This document shows, in pieces, positions 25,432 to 35,152 of a DNA stretch of 64,000 bases. The stretch lies in contig PERG01000009.1 in the NCBI GenBank assembly GCA_002928535.1, positions 29,702-93,701 of the forward strand, read 5' to 3'. Position 1 is the stretch's first letter. Every line of letters starts with the position of its first letter. The stretch comes from Methylotenera sp. (GTDB lineage: Bacteria > Pseudomonadota > Gammaproteobacteria > Burkholderiales > Methylophilaceae). The notes below the pieces were generated by a model that had not been told where the DNA came from, did no database searches, and worked only from the letters and a program-made list of their open reading frames with translations. Both the position numbers and the translations under genes were made by a program.

Positions 25432-28071
25432 CTACGCCACGATTTTTTTACTCGCTGTTTTAGAGACGGATTTACTGCCCGAAGGTTTTTTTACCGTTGT
25501 TTTCTTAGTCGATTTTTTGGCTACAGTTTTTTTAACGGGTTTTTTCTCGCCTTCATCAATAGTGCCAGTCTTTTTCGCTGATGTTTTGCTAGCAGAAGAT
25601 TTTCTGGCGACAGGTTTTTTGGCAGGTGTTTCTTTGGCCGCTTTAGCATTCAATAACTCTAATGCTTCATCCAAAGTTAACGACTCTGGCTCAACACTTT
25701 TCGGCAAGGTCGCACGGATTTTGCCATGTTGTACGTAAGGCCCATAGCGTCCAGCATATACTTCAATCGGGCCTTCACCACTCGGATGGTCACCTAGCGA
25801 GAGAATGGGTGTCGGTCCAGTATTGGCTTGGGCCAATAAAGTGACCGCGCCATCCAGATCAATCTCAAACACACTGACAGCTTTAGGGATGGATTTAAAT
25901 TTACCATCATGGTTAACATAAGGTCCGAATCGGCCAATATTGGCAATAATTTTCTTATTGGTGACCGGATGCAAACCTAAATCGCGCGGCAAGGAAAGCA
26001 GCATATTCGCGGTGGTTAAATCCAGGTTGGCAACCGAAATCTCTTTAGGCACGCTGACACGTTTGGGTTTTTTCTTTTCGCCTTCTACGGCTAAGCCTAC
26101 TTGCAGATAAGGCCCATAGGGCCCGTTCATCAAAAGAATCTCTTTTCCGGTATCGCTATCATTCCCGATGACTACTGGTTCGCTACCCATGGAAGCTGCA
26201 CCATCGATACTACGTTTGTAATCGCATTTAGGTTCGCTGTTATAACCTGTGCAGCCGATAAAGCTGCCGTAGCGGCTGAGTTGCTTCTGTAAAGGTTTGC
26301 CGCATTTCGGGCATGCCTCACCGATCAATTCGTTACCCGGACGTTCAACATCGGCTTTGCTGAGAAGCTGGCGGTTAAAGCCTTGCCAGAATTCATCCAT
26401 GAGTGGCACCCAGTCGCGTTCGCCTTCGGCTACGCTGTCCAATGCATTTTCCAGATTGGCGGTAAAGTCGTAATCTACATATTGCGTAAAATGCTCAGTC
26501 AAGAATTTATTGACCACGCGGCCAACATCGGTCGGCGTGAAACGCTTTTTATCAAGCAAGACGTATTCGCGGTCTTGCAATGTGCTGATAATGCTGGCAT
26601 AAGTAGAAGGGCGGCCTATGCCGTATTCTTCCAAGACTTTTACCAGGCTTGCTTCAGAGTAACGCGGGGGCGGCTCAGTGAAATGCTGCTCACCGTAAAT
26701 CTTCTCAACGGTTAGCACTTCACCGGTCTCCAGGTGCGGCAATTTGCTTTCGCCTTCTTCCTCTTCATCATCGCGGCCTTCCATGTAGACGGCGATAAAG
26801 CCCGGGAATATCAAGGTTTGGCCGGATGCGCGGAACAGATTGGCATCGCTACCGACACTTAAATCCACACTTACTGCATCAAAGCTTGCCGGCGCCATCT
26901 GGCAAGCCAAAGCGCGCTTCCAAATCATTTCATACAGTTTGAACTGCTCGTCAGTTAAGTACTGGCGTACCTGCGTTGGCGTACGTGAGATATCGGTAGG
27001 GCGGATCGCCTCATGCGCTTCTTGTGCGCTTTTCGATTTGGTCTTGTACATGATGGGCGATTTCGGGAGGTATTCCGCATCGAAATGCTTCTTCACGTAA
27101 TCGCGGATCTGCATGACCGCTTCAGTGGCAATGCTGAAAGAATCGGTACGCATATAAGTAATCAAACCGACCGTGCCGCTTCCCACGTCTACACCTTCAT
27201 ATAATTGCTGGGCGATGCGCATGGCGCGTGACGTCGTAAAGCCTAGTTTACGCACGGCTTCTTGCTGCAAAGTTGAGGTGGTGAATGGCGCCGCCGGGCT
27301 GCGGTTACGCTGTTTTTTCTCTACGCGCGATACGGTGGTTTTACCTGCACTCGCAAGTAATAATTTACCCACCACATCGGCTTGCTGGTCATGGTTGATT
27401 AAGGTGAACTGCTCGACTTTTTCATTATTCAGCTGGATGAGTTTCGCTGTAAAACCATGACTGTGTTTAAGCGCATCAAGATGTACTGACCAATACTCTT
27501 GTGATTTGAACGCTTCAATTTCCAGTTCGCGTTCGACGATCAGACGTAAAGCCGGGCTTTGCACGCGGCCAGCTGAGAGCCCGCGGCGGATTTTTTTCCA
27601 TAGTAGGGGCGATAAGTTAAAGCCTACCAGGTAATCCAATGCGCGCCTTGCTTGCTGGGCATTCACCATGGGCATTGAGATGTCGCGGGGTTCGGCAATG
27701 GCATGCTCTACGGCACTTTTGGTGATCTCATGAAACACTACCCGTTTCATGAGTTTGTTTTTTAATAGATTTTTACTATTAAGAATCTCAGCAATATGCC
27801 AAGAAATGGCTTCACCTTCGCGGTCCGGGTCGGTTGCCAGGTAAATGCTATCGGCATTCTTGACCGCTTTGGCGATGGCATCCACGTGCTTGCTATTACG
27901 TTCGATAATTTCGTATTTCATGGCGAAATTATCAGCTGTATCCACCGCGCCGTTTTTCGGGATCAGGTCGCGTACATGTCCATAAGAGGCCAGCACTTCA
28001 AAATCGCTACCTAAGTATTTTTTGAGGGTTTTGGCCTTGGAGGGAGATTCAACGATTAACAGTTTGGACAT
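25432..28071 (-). CDS. topA: DNA topoisomerase I (type IA)
   Basis: 879 residues. An N-terminal TOPRIM domain (LLIVESPSKAKTLKKYLG; DPDREGEAI) is followed by the type IA core, with the active-site tyrosine in LITYMRTDS. One Cys4 zinc ribbon (CPKCGK...GCTGY...KCDYKR) comes next, then topo C-terminal repeats marked by GPYGPYLQ, GRFGPYV and GRYGPYVQ. It relaxes negative supercoils by single-strand passage. The last 70 residues (810-879) are a Lys/Ala/Thr/Pro/Ser tail like histone H1, likely a nonspecific DNA-binding extension. Only one classical Cys4 finger is present, against three in E. coli. Monocistronic. Confidence 0.96.
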   Translation of the reverse strand: MSKLLIVESPSKAKTLKKYLGSDFEVLASYGHVRDLIPKNGAVDTADNFAMKYEIIERNSKHVDAIAKAVKNADSIYLATDPDREGEAISWHIAEILNSKNLLKNKLMKRVVFHEITKSAVEHAIAEPRDISMPMVNAQQARRALDYLVGFNLSPLLWKKIRRGLSAGRVQSPALRLIVERELEIEAFKSQEYWSVHLDALKHSHGFTAKLIQLNNEKVEQFTLINHDQQADVVGKLLLASAGKTTVSRVEKKQRNRSPAAPFTTSTLQQEAVRKLGFTTSRAMRIAQQLYEGVDVGSGTVGLITYMRTDSFSIATEAVMQIRDYVKKHFDAEYLPKSPIMYKTKSKSAQEAHEAIRPTDISRTPTQVRQYLTDEQFKLYEMIWKRALACQMAPASFDAVSVDLSVGSDANLFRASGQTLIFPGFIAVYMEGRDDEEEEGESKLPHLETGEVLTVEKIYGEQHFTEPPPRYSEASLVKVLEEYGIGRPSTYASIISTLQDREYVLLDKKRFTPTDVGRVVNKFLTEHFTQYVDYDFTANLENALDSVAEGERDWVPLMDEFWQGFNRQLLSKADVERPGNELIGEACPKCGKPLQKQLSRYGSFIGCTGYNSEPKCDYKRSIDGAASMGSEPVVIGNDSDTGKEILLMNGPYGPYLQVGLAVEGEKKKPKRVSVPKEISVANLDLTTANMLLSLPRDLGLHPVTNKKIIANIGRFGPYVNHDGKFKSIPKAVSVFEIDLDGAVTLLAQANTGPTPILSLGDHPSGEGPIEVYAGRYGPYVQHGKIRATLPKSVEPESLTLDEALELLNAKAAKETPAKKPVARKSSASKTSAKKTGTIDEGEKKPVKKTVAKKSTKKTTVKKPSGSKSVSKTASKKIVA

Positions 28072-28184
28072 GAATACCTATGATAAGGGAGCAAATTGAA
28101 GCAGTTAAGGGGTTATTCGATAATAGCGTGGATGATAGCAAGCTAAACAGGGAATGCACAACCAATGCCGGCAACAAAGTCACT

Positions 28185-28213
28185 AAAAAGCACGCTAAGT
28201 GAATGACTTAGCG
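28185..28213 (-). terminator. Intrinsic terminator of ttcA
   Basis: Read on the minus strand, CGCTAAGT and ACTTAGCG form an 8-bp stem with a 5-base loop, followed by TGCTTTTT. It starts just beyond the ttcA stop codon. Confidence 0.8.
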
Positions 28214-28222
28214 TTATTAGCA

Positions 28223-29128
28223 CTATTTATTTCTTGAAAACTCGATTCTGGTGCCATCTGTGTTGGCTAAACTAAGTGCAGCACCCTCGTTGGCGATATC
28301 GCCAAATAGAGGATCTTCGTCCTCTGGTTTGGCTTGGCTTAAGTTTTTAAAATCATATAAATTAAAGTCGGCCAAATGCGAAGGCTCAACATTACCAATG
28401 GCACGGAAGATATTATTCACGCGGCCAGGCTGCTCAAGCTCCCAGGCGTGGAGCATATCTTTTACTTTTTGGCGTTGCAGGTTTTCTTGGGAGCCGCATA
28501 AGTCACAGGGAATAATCGGAAATTCCATTTGCCGCGCATAGCTCGCAATGTCTTTCTCACTACAATAAGCCAATGGTCGGATAACGATGTTCTGCTTGTC
28601 ATTGGTCGCCAGCTTAGGCGGCATGGCTTTCATTTTTGCGCCAAAGAATAGGTTAAGAAACAGCGTTTCCACGATGTCATCCCGATGATGGCCTAACGCA
28701 ATCTTGTTTGCACCTAATTCTTTAGCCGTGCGGTAAATCACGCCGCGGCGCAGGCGAGAACACAGCGAACAGGTTGTTTTGCCTTCAGGAATTTTTTCCT
28801 TAACGATGGAGTAAGTGTCCGCTTCCACGATGCGATAGTCGATGCCTAGTTTTTCAAAGTAAGCCGGCAGGATGTCAGCAGGAAAGCCAGGCTGTTTCTG
28901 ATCCAGGTTCATCGCAATCAATTTGAAATCGATGGGAGCGCGTTCCTGCAAGGCTAACAATATCATGAGCATCGCATGCGAGTCTTTGCCGCCACTCATG
29001 CAGACCAATACGGTGTCACCATCCTCGATCATGTTGTAATCACCGATGGCTTTTCCGGTTGCGCTGATCAAGCTGTTACGTAGCTTGATGAAATTGTTGG
29101 AATGGTTATCGGGTAAATGTTTAATCAT
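28223..29128 (-). CDS. ttcA: tRNA 2-thiocytidine synthetase TtcA
   Basis: 301 residues. The PP-loop ATP-binding motif is [12 protein letters not shown], and the cluster cysteines lie in [12 protein letters not shown] and PCDLCGSQ. TtcA is an iron-sulfur enzyme that adds sulfur to cytidine 32 of certain tRNAs. The 94-base leader between its start (ATG 29128) and the outer inverted repeat, plus the nested inverted repeat at 29137-29254, separates it from the upstream SDR gene. It ends at its own terminator. Confidence 0.95.
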   Translation of the reverse strand: MIKHLPDNHSNNFIKLRNSLISATGKAIGDYNMIEDGDTVLVCMSGGKDSHAMLMILLALQERAPIDFKLIAMNLDQKQPGFPADILPAYFEKLGIDYRIVEADTYSIVKEKIPEGKTTCSLCSRLRRGVIYRTAKELGANKIALGHHRDDIVETLFLNLFFGAKMKAMPPKLATNDKQNIVIRPLAYCSEKDIASYARQMEFPIIPCDLCGSQENLQRQKVKDMLHAWELEQPGRVNNIFRAIGNVEPSHLADFNLYDFKNLSQAKPEDEDPLFGDIANEGAALSLANTDGTRIEFSRNK

Positions 29129-29136
29129 AATTTTTT

Positions 29137-29254
29137 AAACGCAAACTTTGTCGTGACACTTTGTTGCTCAGCCAATTTTCATTGCTTACATATACGGCAT
29201 ATGCCGCGCAATAAAAATTGGTTCGCGCCGCGTTTCACTTAAAACTTTGCGTTT
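29137..29254. repeat. Nested inverted-repeat structure upstream of ttcA
   Basis: Three concentric elements are visible. The outermost arms are AAACGCAAA (29137-29145) and TTTGCGTTT (29246-29254). Inside are 14-base arms CCAATTTTcATTGC (29172-29185) and GCAATaAAAATTGG (29208-29221) with one A/C mismatch. At the centre is the 12-bp palindrome CGGCATATGCCG (29195-29206). No T-run follows on either strand, so it is not a plain terminator. It may be a structured 5' leader of ttcA or a palindromic repeat element. Confidence 0.65.
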
Positions 29255-29275
29255 CCATATTTAATTCAGGTGCAT

Positions 29276-30052
29276 TTAAAGGTTAAGTGACCGTCCGCCA
29301 TCCACCGCCAACACATGGCCGGTGATAAATGGGGCGTCGGTAATCAGAAATTTCACGGCTTTGGCCACGTCTTCGGCTTCGCCCACACGTTTTAGTAGCG
29401 TTTGGTTAATCACACGTTGGCGATACACTTCGTCAAACTGAGGATTGCTTTCCGGCCATTGCACAGGCCCCGGTGCTACTGCATTGACCCGCACTTCTGG
29501 GCTTAATTCATGCGCGAGCGATTTGGTCAGGGTAACAAGACCGGCTTTCGCTACGCTGTAAACGATGTAGCCTTTCTTAGGACGCTCTACATGCATGTCG
29601 GTAATATTGACAATGCAGCCATGATGTTTGCGCAATTCCACTGCGGCGGCCTGCGATAGAAATAACGGCGCTTTGAGATTACTGCCCATCAAGTCATGCC
29701 ATTTGCTTTCGTCGATCTCGCCAATCTCGCTGGCATAGTAAGTGGAGGCATTATTAATCAGCACATCCAGGCGGCCAAAATGCTGTACGGTTTCACTCAC
29801 CAGATTAGGTAATCCGGCAATATTGAGTAAGTCAGCCTGGATAATGGCAACGGAATTGGCACGCTGTAAATTCAGTTCAGCTTGTAAAGCGCGCGCTTCG
29901 GTCAATGAGCTTTTATAGTGCACCATAATATTAAAGCCCTGAGCATGCAAACTACGGCAAATAGCCGCACCTACACGCTTTGCGCCACCAGTGATTAACA
30001 CCACTTTGTTTTTATGCTCTGAATTTTTATGTGCTGAATTCACGCTGTGCAT
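29276..30052 (-). CDS. Pteridine reductase-like short-chain dehydrogenase
   Basis: 258 residues, Rossmann-fold SDR. The cofactor loop TGGAKRVGAAICRSLH has the TGxxxRxG form with an Arg typical of NADPH-dependent pteridine reductases (PTR1/FolM class). NNAS, catalytic YSVAK and the VNAVAPGPVQWP segment follow. Pteridine reductases make tetrahydro-forms of folate or biopterin, which would fit a folate- and pterin-using methylotroph, but the substrate is inferred from family alone. The start may be ATG 30052 or slightly later. It is transcribed divergently from the MidA-like gene. Confidence 0.82.
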   Translation of the reverse strand: MHSVNSAHKNSEHKNKVVLITGGAKRVGAAICRSLHAQGFNIMVHYKSSLTEARALQAELNLQRANSVAIIQADLLNIAGLPNLVSETVQHFGRLDVLINNASTYYASEIGEIDESKWHDLMGSNLKAPLFLSQAAAVELRKHHGCIVNITDMHVERPKKGYIVYSVAKAGLVTLTKSLAHELSPEVRVNAVAPGPVQWPESNPQFDEVYRQRVINQTLLKRVGEAEDVAKAVKFLITDAPFITGHVLAVDGGRSLNL

Positions 30053-30119
30053 CCTGTAAACGATTAGCCTTCAAGAAATCGGGAATAAGGAAGGCTCAAC
30101 CGCATTATAATCTATCTCT

Positions 30120-31274
30120 ATGAATCTAATGCCGCCCCTAACGCCTGACGCGCAAAAACACAGCCAGCAACTTATTGAGTTTATACAACAAAATATTCAA
30201 CAAGCAGGGGGCTGGATTAGTTTTGCGGAATTCATGCAAATGGCGCTTTATACACCTGGACTGGGTTATTACGCCGCCGGCAGCCCAAAATTCGGTATAG
30301 AAGGAGATTTTGTTACTGCACCAGAAATGTCGCCTTTATTTGCGCGAGTCATGTCTGATCAAGTCGCTGAAGTGCTTAATATTACCCAAGGCAACATCTT
30401 GGAATTGGGCGCTGGTACAGGCAAACTCGCGGCAGATATTCTATTGGCTTTGGCAGAGAAGTCGGCTTTGCCGGAACATTATTTTATATTGGAAGTAAGT
30501 GACCACTTGCGGCAGGTGCAGAGAGATACCTTAGCATCCCGGCTGCCAAAGGCCATTTTTGAGTGTGTGGAATGGTTAACTACATTACCCGAGCACTTTA
30601 TCGGCCTCATATTGGGAAATGAAGTGCTGGATGCAGTCCCTGTGCATCTTATTCATATTACTTCCCAGGGTATACGCGAGCGCGGCGTGTCCTACGGTGG
30701 GAGCGGTTTCGAATGGCAAGACCAGCCGCTGACTGAAAAAAATTTACTTAAGACGCTAACGCGACTTAATTTATCTCCGGATTACCTCACCGAATTTTGC
30801 CCCGCTGCACAAGGCTTGATGACAAGCCTGGCGGATTGCCTGGTGCGAGGTGCCATCATCATGATTGATTATGGTTTTGCTGCACGTGAGTATTATCATC
30901 CGCAACGTAATCTAGGCACCTTGATGTGCCATTACCAGCAATTGGCGCACCCTGATCCGCTGATTAATATTGGCCTGCAAGATATTACCGCCCATGTGGA
31001 TTTTACGGGCATTGCTCAAGCCGGCGTTGACCAGGGTTTGCAATTGGCCGGATTTTGCAGCCAGGCGCAGTTTTTAATGAACTGCGGCATTCTGGATGTG
31101 ATGGCGCAAGTGTCGCCGCATGATATGGCGCAATATGCCCCTATGGCCGCAGCTGCACAGAAACTGCTATCCCCGGCTGAGATGGGGGATTTATTTAAGG
31201 TGATCGGGTTTACCAAAAATATAGATATTCCTTTGCTGGGATTTGTCGCTGGCGATAAATCCCATACGCTGTAA
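30120..31274 (+). CDS. MidA-like SAM-dependent methyltransferase (COG1565)
   Basis: 384 residues. GYYAAGSPKFGIEGDFVTAPEMSPLFA is the N-terminal signature of the COG1565/DUF185 family, followed by the SAM loop ILELGAGTGKLAADIL and the LGNEVLDAVPVH segment. The eukaryotic homologue NDUFAF7 methylates an arginine of complex I; bacterial members are assigned as methyltransferases of unproven substrate. Start ATG 30120. It lies 17-26 bases upstream of trmB. Confidence 0.88.
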   Translation: MNLMPPLTPDAQKHSQQLIEFIQQNIQQAGGWISFAEFMQMALYTPGLGYYAAGSPKFGIEGDFVTAPEMSPLFARVMSDQVAEVLNITQGNILELGAGTGKLAADILLALAEKSALPEHYFILEVSDHLRQVQRDTLASRLPKAIFECVEWLTTLPEHFIGLILGNEVLDAVPVHLIHITSQGIRERGVSYGGSGFEWQDQPLTEKNLLKTLTRLNLSPDYLTEFCPAAQGLMTSLADCLVRGAIIMIDYGFAAREYYHPQRNLGTLMCHYQQLAHPDPLINIGLQDITAHVDFTGIAQAGVDQGLQLAGFCSQAQFLMNCGILDVMAQVSPHDMAQYAPMAAAAQKLLSPAEMGDLFKVIGFTKNIDIPLLGFVAGDKSHTL

Positions 31275-31300
31275 ATCCTCCCTAAAGTATAATGCGCGCC

Positions 31301-32011
31301 ATGACTAATACTAAATCTCCAGAAAAACCTACCGAAGATTTGACGCAACGCCGTATCCGCAGCTTTGTACTGCGGCAGGGACGTTTAACCAAAGGACAGG
31401 AGCGCGCACTGGAAACCGGTTTGCCAAAGTTCGGCATTCCTTATGCAGAGACATTGCTAGACCTTAAGCAGCTATTTGGCCGGACGGAATCGAAAAAGAT
31501 ACTGGAAATTGGCTTTGGCATGGGCGAGACTACCGCTAAGATCGCCCAAACCTTGCCGGACTGTGACTTTATTGCGGCAGAGGTTCATACGCCCGGCGTA
31601 GGCAGTCTGCTTAAGCTGATAGAAGAAAATAACATTTCAAATATCCGCATTATTCAGCATGATGTCGTGGAAGTATTGCAACATATGGTGTCGGAAGCCA
31701 GCTTGGATGGTGTACATATTTTCTTTCCGGATCCATGGCATAAAAAGCGCCATCATAAGCGTCGTTTGATTCAAGCGGAATTTGTGAAAGTGCTTTGTAG
31801 TAAATTAAAACCAGGCGGTTATTTGCATGTGGCAACCGATTGGCAAGAATATGCTGAGTGGGTGTTAGATGTCTTAAAAGCTGAACCGCAATTACAGAAT
31901 ACTGTAACCGATTATGCTAAGAAGCCAAGTTATCGTCCGCTTACCAAGTTCGAGAATCGCGGCATTAAGCTGGGTCACGGCGTATGGGATATGGTATTTA
32001 AACGTATTTAG
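31301..32011 (+). CDS. trmB: tRNA (guanine-N7-)-methyltransferase TrmB
   Basis: About 236 residues. The SAM motif [17 protein letters not shown], the [18 protein letters not shown] catalytic and tRNA-contacting segment and the C-terminal [17 protein letters not shown] are diagnostic. The enzyme methylates G46 of tRNA. Two in-frame ATGs exist, at 31292 and 31301. A TATAAT sits at 31288-31293, which would place a transcription start at about 31300. The second ATG would then give an almost leaderless message, and no Shine-Dalgarno is seen. It abuts cutA tail to tail. Confidence 0.93.
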   Translation: MTNTKSPEKPTEDLTQRRIRSFVLRQGRLTKGQERALETGLPKFGIPYAETLLDLKQLFGRTESKKILEIGFGMGETTAKIAQTLPDCDFIAAEVHTPGVGSLLKLIEENNISNIRIIQHDVVEVLQHMVSEASLDGVHIFFPDPWHKKRHHKRRLIQAEFVKVLCSKLKPGGYLHVATDWQEYAEWVLDVLKAEPQLQNTVTDYAKKPSYRPLTKFENRGIKLGHGVWDMVFKRI

Positions 32012-32329
32012 CTATTCGCCCGCCGAGTTTTCGATGACCCAGTTTGCGTAAGGTGAAAAAGCATGTTCGACCGGTACCGCATAGACAGCAGGTAAAGCAT
32101 AAGGATGACGCTCGCGGATAGCGCCTTCTATCGCAGCGTAGTTAGCGTCAACTGATTTGAGGCTGATGCGGAATTCCGCAGCGGCTTGCAAGGCACCCTC
32201 CCAATAGTAATAACTTTTAATCTCGGTAATCTGTGCACAAGCTACTAATTTCTGCACTACAAGAAAAGTAGCTATTTGATGGGCATCCTCGCTTGTGGCG
32301 ACAGTCGTATGGATTTCAATCAACTTCAT
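32012..32329 (-). CDS. cutA: Divalent-cation tolerance protein CutA
   Basis: 105 residues with the CutA1 core: a TTVATSEDAHQIATFLV strand-helix, LVACAQI, the EIKSYYYWEGALQ region and the C-terminal RHPYALPAVYAVPVEHAFSPYANWV. CutA forms very stable ferredoxin-like trimers and was linked to copper tolerance in E. coli, though its molecular role is unclear. Its stop codon directly abuts the trmB stop on the other strand. Start ATG 32329. Confidence 0.93.
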   Translation of the reverse strand: MKLIEIHTTVATSEDAHQIATFLVVQKLVACAQITEIKSYYYWEGALQAAAEFRISLKSVDANYAAIEGAIRERHPYALPAVYAVPVEHAFSPYANWVIENSAGE

Positions 32330-32344
32330 ACTGATAGTGAATAT

Positions 32345-32530
32345 CTACTTTGGTATTGAGCTAAACGCCCATACAGACAAGGCAGCCGCAACCATTGCAG
32401 CGACCCAGGATAGCAATACCGGCACATCATAAGCCCCTATTTGTACCGGCCATTGGCTGATGGCGCGTATCAATTGCAATAAAGCGATTAAACCAAAGAC
32501 CACTCCGGAAACGATCGTATATTTCAGCAT
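32345..32530 (-). CDS. Small two-helix membrane protein of unknown function
   Basis: 61 residues: a first predicted transmembrane helix at about 5-23 (IVSGVVFGLIALLQLI), a short loop with QWPVQIGAYDVPV, and a second helix at about 39-57. It is preceded by AGGAGC before ATG 32530 and ends 15 bases before cutA, so it is probably the first gene of a two-gene operon. Not recognised as a named family. Confidence 0.65.
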   Translation of the reverse strand: MLKYTIVSGVVFGLIALLQLIRAISQWPVQIGAYDVPVLLSWVAAMVAAALSVWAFSSIPK

Positions 32531-32614
32531 TTTAGTGCTCCTTAATCGGTCACGACTCTTTGCTTTCTTATTCTATCTCCGCCCATCAATGAAGCGATTT
32601 GTGCTGTGGGCAAC

Positions 32615-33550
32615 TTAAACGATGCAGTTCCTGCCTTTTTGTTTGGCATGGTACAGGCGTCTGTCGACCTCGTCGATAAATACCATCGCTGTATCTTTAT
32701 GGGCTGGAATGATCGTGCTTACACCAAGACTTAAAGTAAGCATCTGGCTTACTGGAGAAGCGGCATGTGGAATCTGTGCCTTGAAGATCAGGCTTCGGCA
32801 ACGTTCAGCAACCTTCTTAGCTGACTCTTCGTCAGTTTCCGGTAATACCAGCACAAATTCTTCTCCACCGAAACGCGCTAGAAAATCACGCGAGCGGGTC
32901 GCAGCACCGCTTAACACTTGTCCGACTCGTTTCAATGAGTCGTCGCCTTGTATATGGCCGTAGTGGTCGTTGTATTGTTTAAAATAATCGATATCCAGCA
33001 TGATGACAGAGAGTGGTTGGTGATTGCGCATGGCATTAGCCCATTCAAGCTCAAATACCTTATCGAACATGCGGCGGTTGGCGATGCCGGTTAGCCCATC
33101 TTTGAAAGACAATTCCTCTAATTCTTTTTGCAGGGTAATAAGCTTTTCTTCGGTTCTTTTACGTTCACTGATATCAAACATGAAGCCTATGAGTGAATTT
33201 GCGGAACCATCTTCGTTGCGTACCACATGCACCACATCACGTATCCAAACATAACTACCATCTTTATGCATGGCACGATAGTCAGCCTCATGATCTTTGC
33301 CATCGCGTGATTGCGAGACACAATAATCCACTACCCAGGCCTGATCATCAGGGTGCATACGGGCAGCCCAATCCTGCGCGCTGGCCCAGCTGTCTTGCGA
33401 CCAGCCTAATAATGTTTCAATCTGCGGGCCAATATAGGTAAATTGCATGGTCGCCCAGTCAATCTTCCAAGGGATGGCATTCGTAGATTCTAAAAGAGTT
33501 TTGTAAACAGAATGGTCAGCGGCTAATGGGTCAGTCATGATATTCTCCAT
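32615..33550 (-). CDS. PAS-GGDEF diguanylate cyclase
   Basis: 311 residues, soluble. A PAS_3-type fold (about 20-130; WKIDWATMQFTYIGPQ, then HKDGSYVWIRDV and ISERKRTE) is followed by a GGDEF domain with catalytic GGEEF at 228-232. An RxxD inhibitory site (RSRD, 219-222) lies five residues upstream. It should make cyclic di-GMP under feedback control. The signal for the PAS domain is unknown; no membrane segment is present. An ATG four codons downstream of the chosen start is equally possible. Confidence 0.9.
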   Translation of the reverse strand: MENIMTDPLAADHSVYKTLLESTNAIPWKIDWATMQFTYIGPQIETLLGWSQDSWASAQDWAARMHPDDQAWVVDYCVSQSRDGKDHEADYRAMHKDGSYVWIRDVVHVVRNEDGSANSLIGFMFDISERKRTEEKLITLQKELEELSFKDGLTGIANRRMFDKVFELEWANAMRNHQPLSVIMLDIDYFKQYNDHYGHIQGDDSLKRVGQVLSGAATRSRDFLARFGGEEFVLVLPETDEESAKKVAERCRSLIFKAQIPHAASPVSQMLTLSLGVSTIIPAHKDTAMVFIDEVDRRLYHAKQKGRNCIV

Positions 33551-33564
33551 TTACAGTTGCTACG

Positions 33565-34200
33565 TTAGCTTGCATTATCTGCGTCATCCGCATCTGCAAA
33601 CAACCACTTTCCAATAACCTTTTCAGCTTCTTCTACACCTTGCTTTTTTAAACTCGAGAATAATTGTACGCTGCATTCACTGTGATAATGATTACCCCAA
33701 GTTTCGATGAGTTCTTTACGAACTCTATTCAGGGTCAGTGAGGCTTCTCCACGTGAAAGTTTGTCTGACTTCGTCAATAGCACATGTACCGGTTTACCAC
33801 TCGGGCAAAACCAATCCAGCATTTGACGATCCAGCGGTGTCAAAGGATGACGGCTGTCCATCACCAATACCAAACCGCCCAAACTCGGGCGTTCACTTAA
33901 ATAGCGCGCTAATACGTTTTGCCAATGTGCACGCATGGATTCTGGCACTTTGGCATAACCATAGCCGGGTAAATCCACCAAATGACGATCGCCGCCTAAG
34001 GTAAAAAAGTTAATAAGTTGCGTGCGGCCAGGTTGCTTACTCACAAATGCCAGGCGGTTATGATTGGCAAGTGTATTAAGTGCACTGGATTTACCGGCAT
34101 TAGAACGGCCTGCAAATGCCACTTCAATACCGCTGGCTGGCGGTAAATCGCGCAAATGGTGAGCTGAGATATAAAAAGCTGCGTTTTGAAACAAAGGCAT
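33565..34200 (-). CDS. engB: Ribosome biogenesis GTPase EngB (YihA/YsxC)
   Basis: 211 residues. G1 [10 protein letters not shown]3 [11 protein letters not shown] and G4 [10 protein letters not shown] are intact and give the EngB/YihA pattern, including the GYGYA motif after the Walker B Asp. EngB is needed for late 50S subunit assembly. The gene is divergent from cytochrome c4, the standard proteobacterial arrangement upstream of resB/ccsA in this group. Start ATG 34200. Confidence 0.95.
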   Translation of the reverse strand: MPLFQNAAFYISAHHLRDLPPASGIEVAFAGRSNAGKSSALNTLANHNRLAFVSKQPGRTQLINFFTLGGDRHLVDLPGYGYAKVPESMRAHWQNVLARYLSERPSLGGLVLVMDSRHPLTPLDRQMLDWFCPSGKPVHVLLTKSDKLSRGEASLTLNRVRKELIETWGNHYHSECSVQLFSSLKKQGVEEAEKVIGKWLFADADDADNAS

Positions 34201-34364
34201 TGGAATCCACTTCTTGAAGTTTTGTGCTTAAATCTGAATCGGACTAAGGTTTTGCTATCGATTCATCAGCACATTCGTAACAGTGAAAAATGCTATCACG
34301 AATAGGTGATTTTCGCTAAAATAGCGGGTTAATTGATTGAATCATCTGGATTTTAGGAGTGGTA

Positions 34365-35042
34365 ATGCAATTTCGTCATGCAATGAAGTTAAGTGCAATA
34401 TTTTTAGTAAGCGGGTTATTGACGCTGTCTGTACATGCTGCTCCGGCAACTGCTGAAAAAGCCGCGGCCAATGCACCAGAAAAAGCCCCTGCGAAAATAG
34501 AAGTGGCAGAGAAAAAAACGGCTGATCAAATTGTAAACACCGTCTGTGCGGCGTGTCATGCACCTGATGGCAATAGCGTCATTTCGCTAAACCCTAAATT
34601 GGCTGCGCAGCATCCTGAGTATCTTGAGAAACAACTTGCTGAATTTAAATCTGGCAAGCGCGCCAATGCAGTGATGTCAGGTATGGCGGCCATGTTAACT
34701 GATGAAGATATGAAAAATGTTGCAGCTTATTTTTCAACGCAGAAACTGACTTTAGGCCAAGCGAAAACTAACGCAGCAGGCTCACTGGGTGAAAAAATCT
34801 ATCGTGGTGGCATTGCGGCAACCAATGTTCCTGCTTGCGCAGCGTGTCATGGTGCGAATGGTGCAGGTTTGCCGAAACAATTTCCACGTTTAGGTGGTCA
34901 GCATGCAGATTACACTTTGGCACAGTTGAGAATTTTCCGCACCGGCGAGCGCGCAAATGCGCCTATGATGATGGCGATAGCTGCTAAGATGACTGATGCA
35001 GAAATGGCGGCAGTCGCTGATTACATTCAAGGCCTGCGTTAA
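34365..35042 (+). CDS. Cytochrome c4, diheme
   Basis: About 225 residues. I chose ATG 34365, with AGGAG five bases upstream, over a GTG at 34359 that overlaps the ribosome-binding site. A signal peptide ends near LTLSVHA. Two c-type heme sites, VCAACH and ACAACH, each with a distal Met region (SGMAAMLTDEDM; APMMMAIAAKMT), define the tandem cytochrome c4 fold. It passes electrons in the periplasm, typically from bc1 to a terminal oxidase. The Ala/Lys/Pro-rich linker (about 30-50) is longer than usual. The heme-attachment genes resB and ccsA follow. Confidence 0.92.
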   Translation: MQFRHAMKLSAIFLVSGLLTLSVHAAPATAEKAAANAPEKAPAKIEVAEKKTADQIVNTVCAACHAPDGNSVISLNPKLAAQHPEYLEKQLAEFKSGKRANAVMSGMAAMLTDEDMKNVAAYFSTQKLTLGQAKTNAAGSLGEKIYRGGIAATNVPACAACHGANGAGLPKQFPRLGGQHADYTLAQLRIFRTGERANAPMMMAIAAKMTDAEMAAVADYIQGLR

Positions 35043-35152
35043 TTTCTAACCCCTCCAACTTGTTAACATGGTTGCAACTATCAGCATTGGCTGAGAGTCT
35101 ATGCTTGCAGCCATGTTGCTAACAGTCATATCCCACCTCTTGAGCTCAGATT

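Noticed and set aside
34302..34327. CGCTAAAATAGCG palindrome upstream of cytochrome c4 considered as an operator
   Set aside because: It is short and overlaps a plausible TAAAAT -10 box, so self-complementarity by chance is likely.
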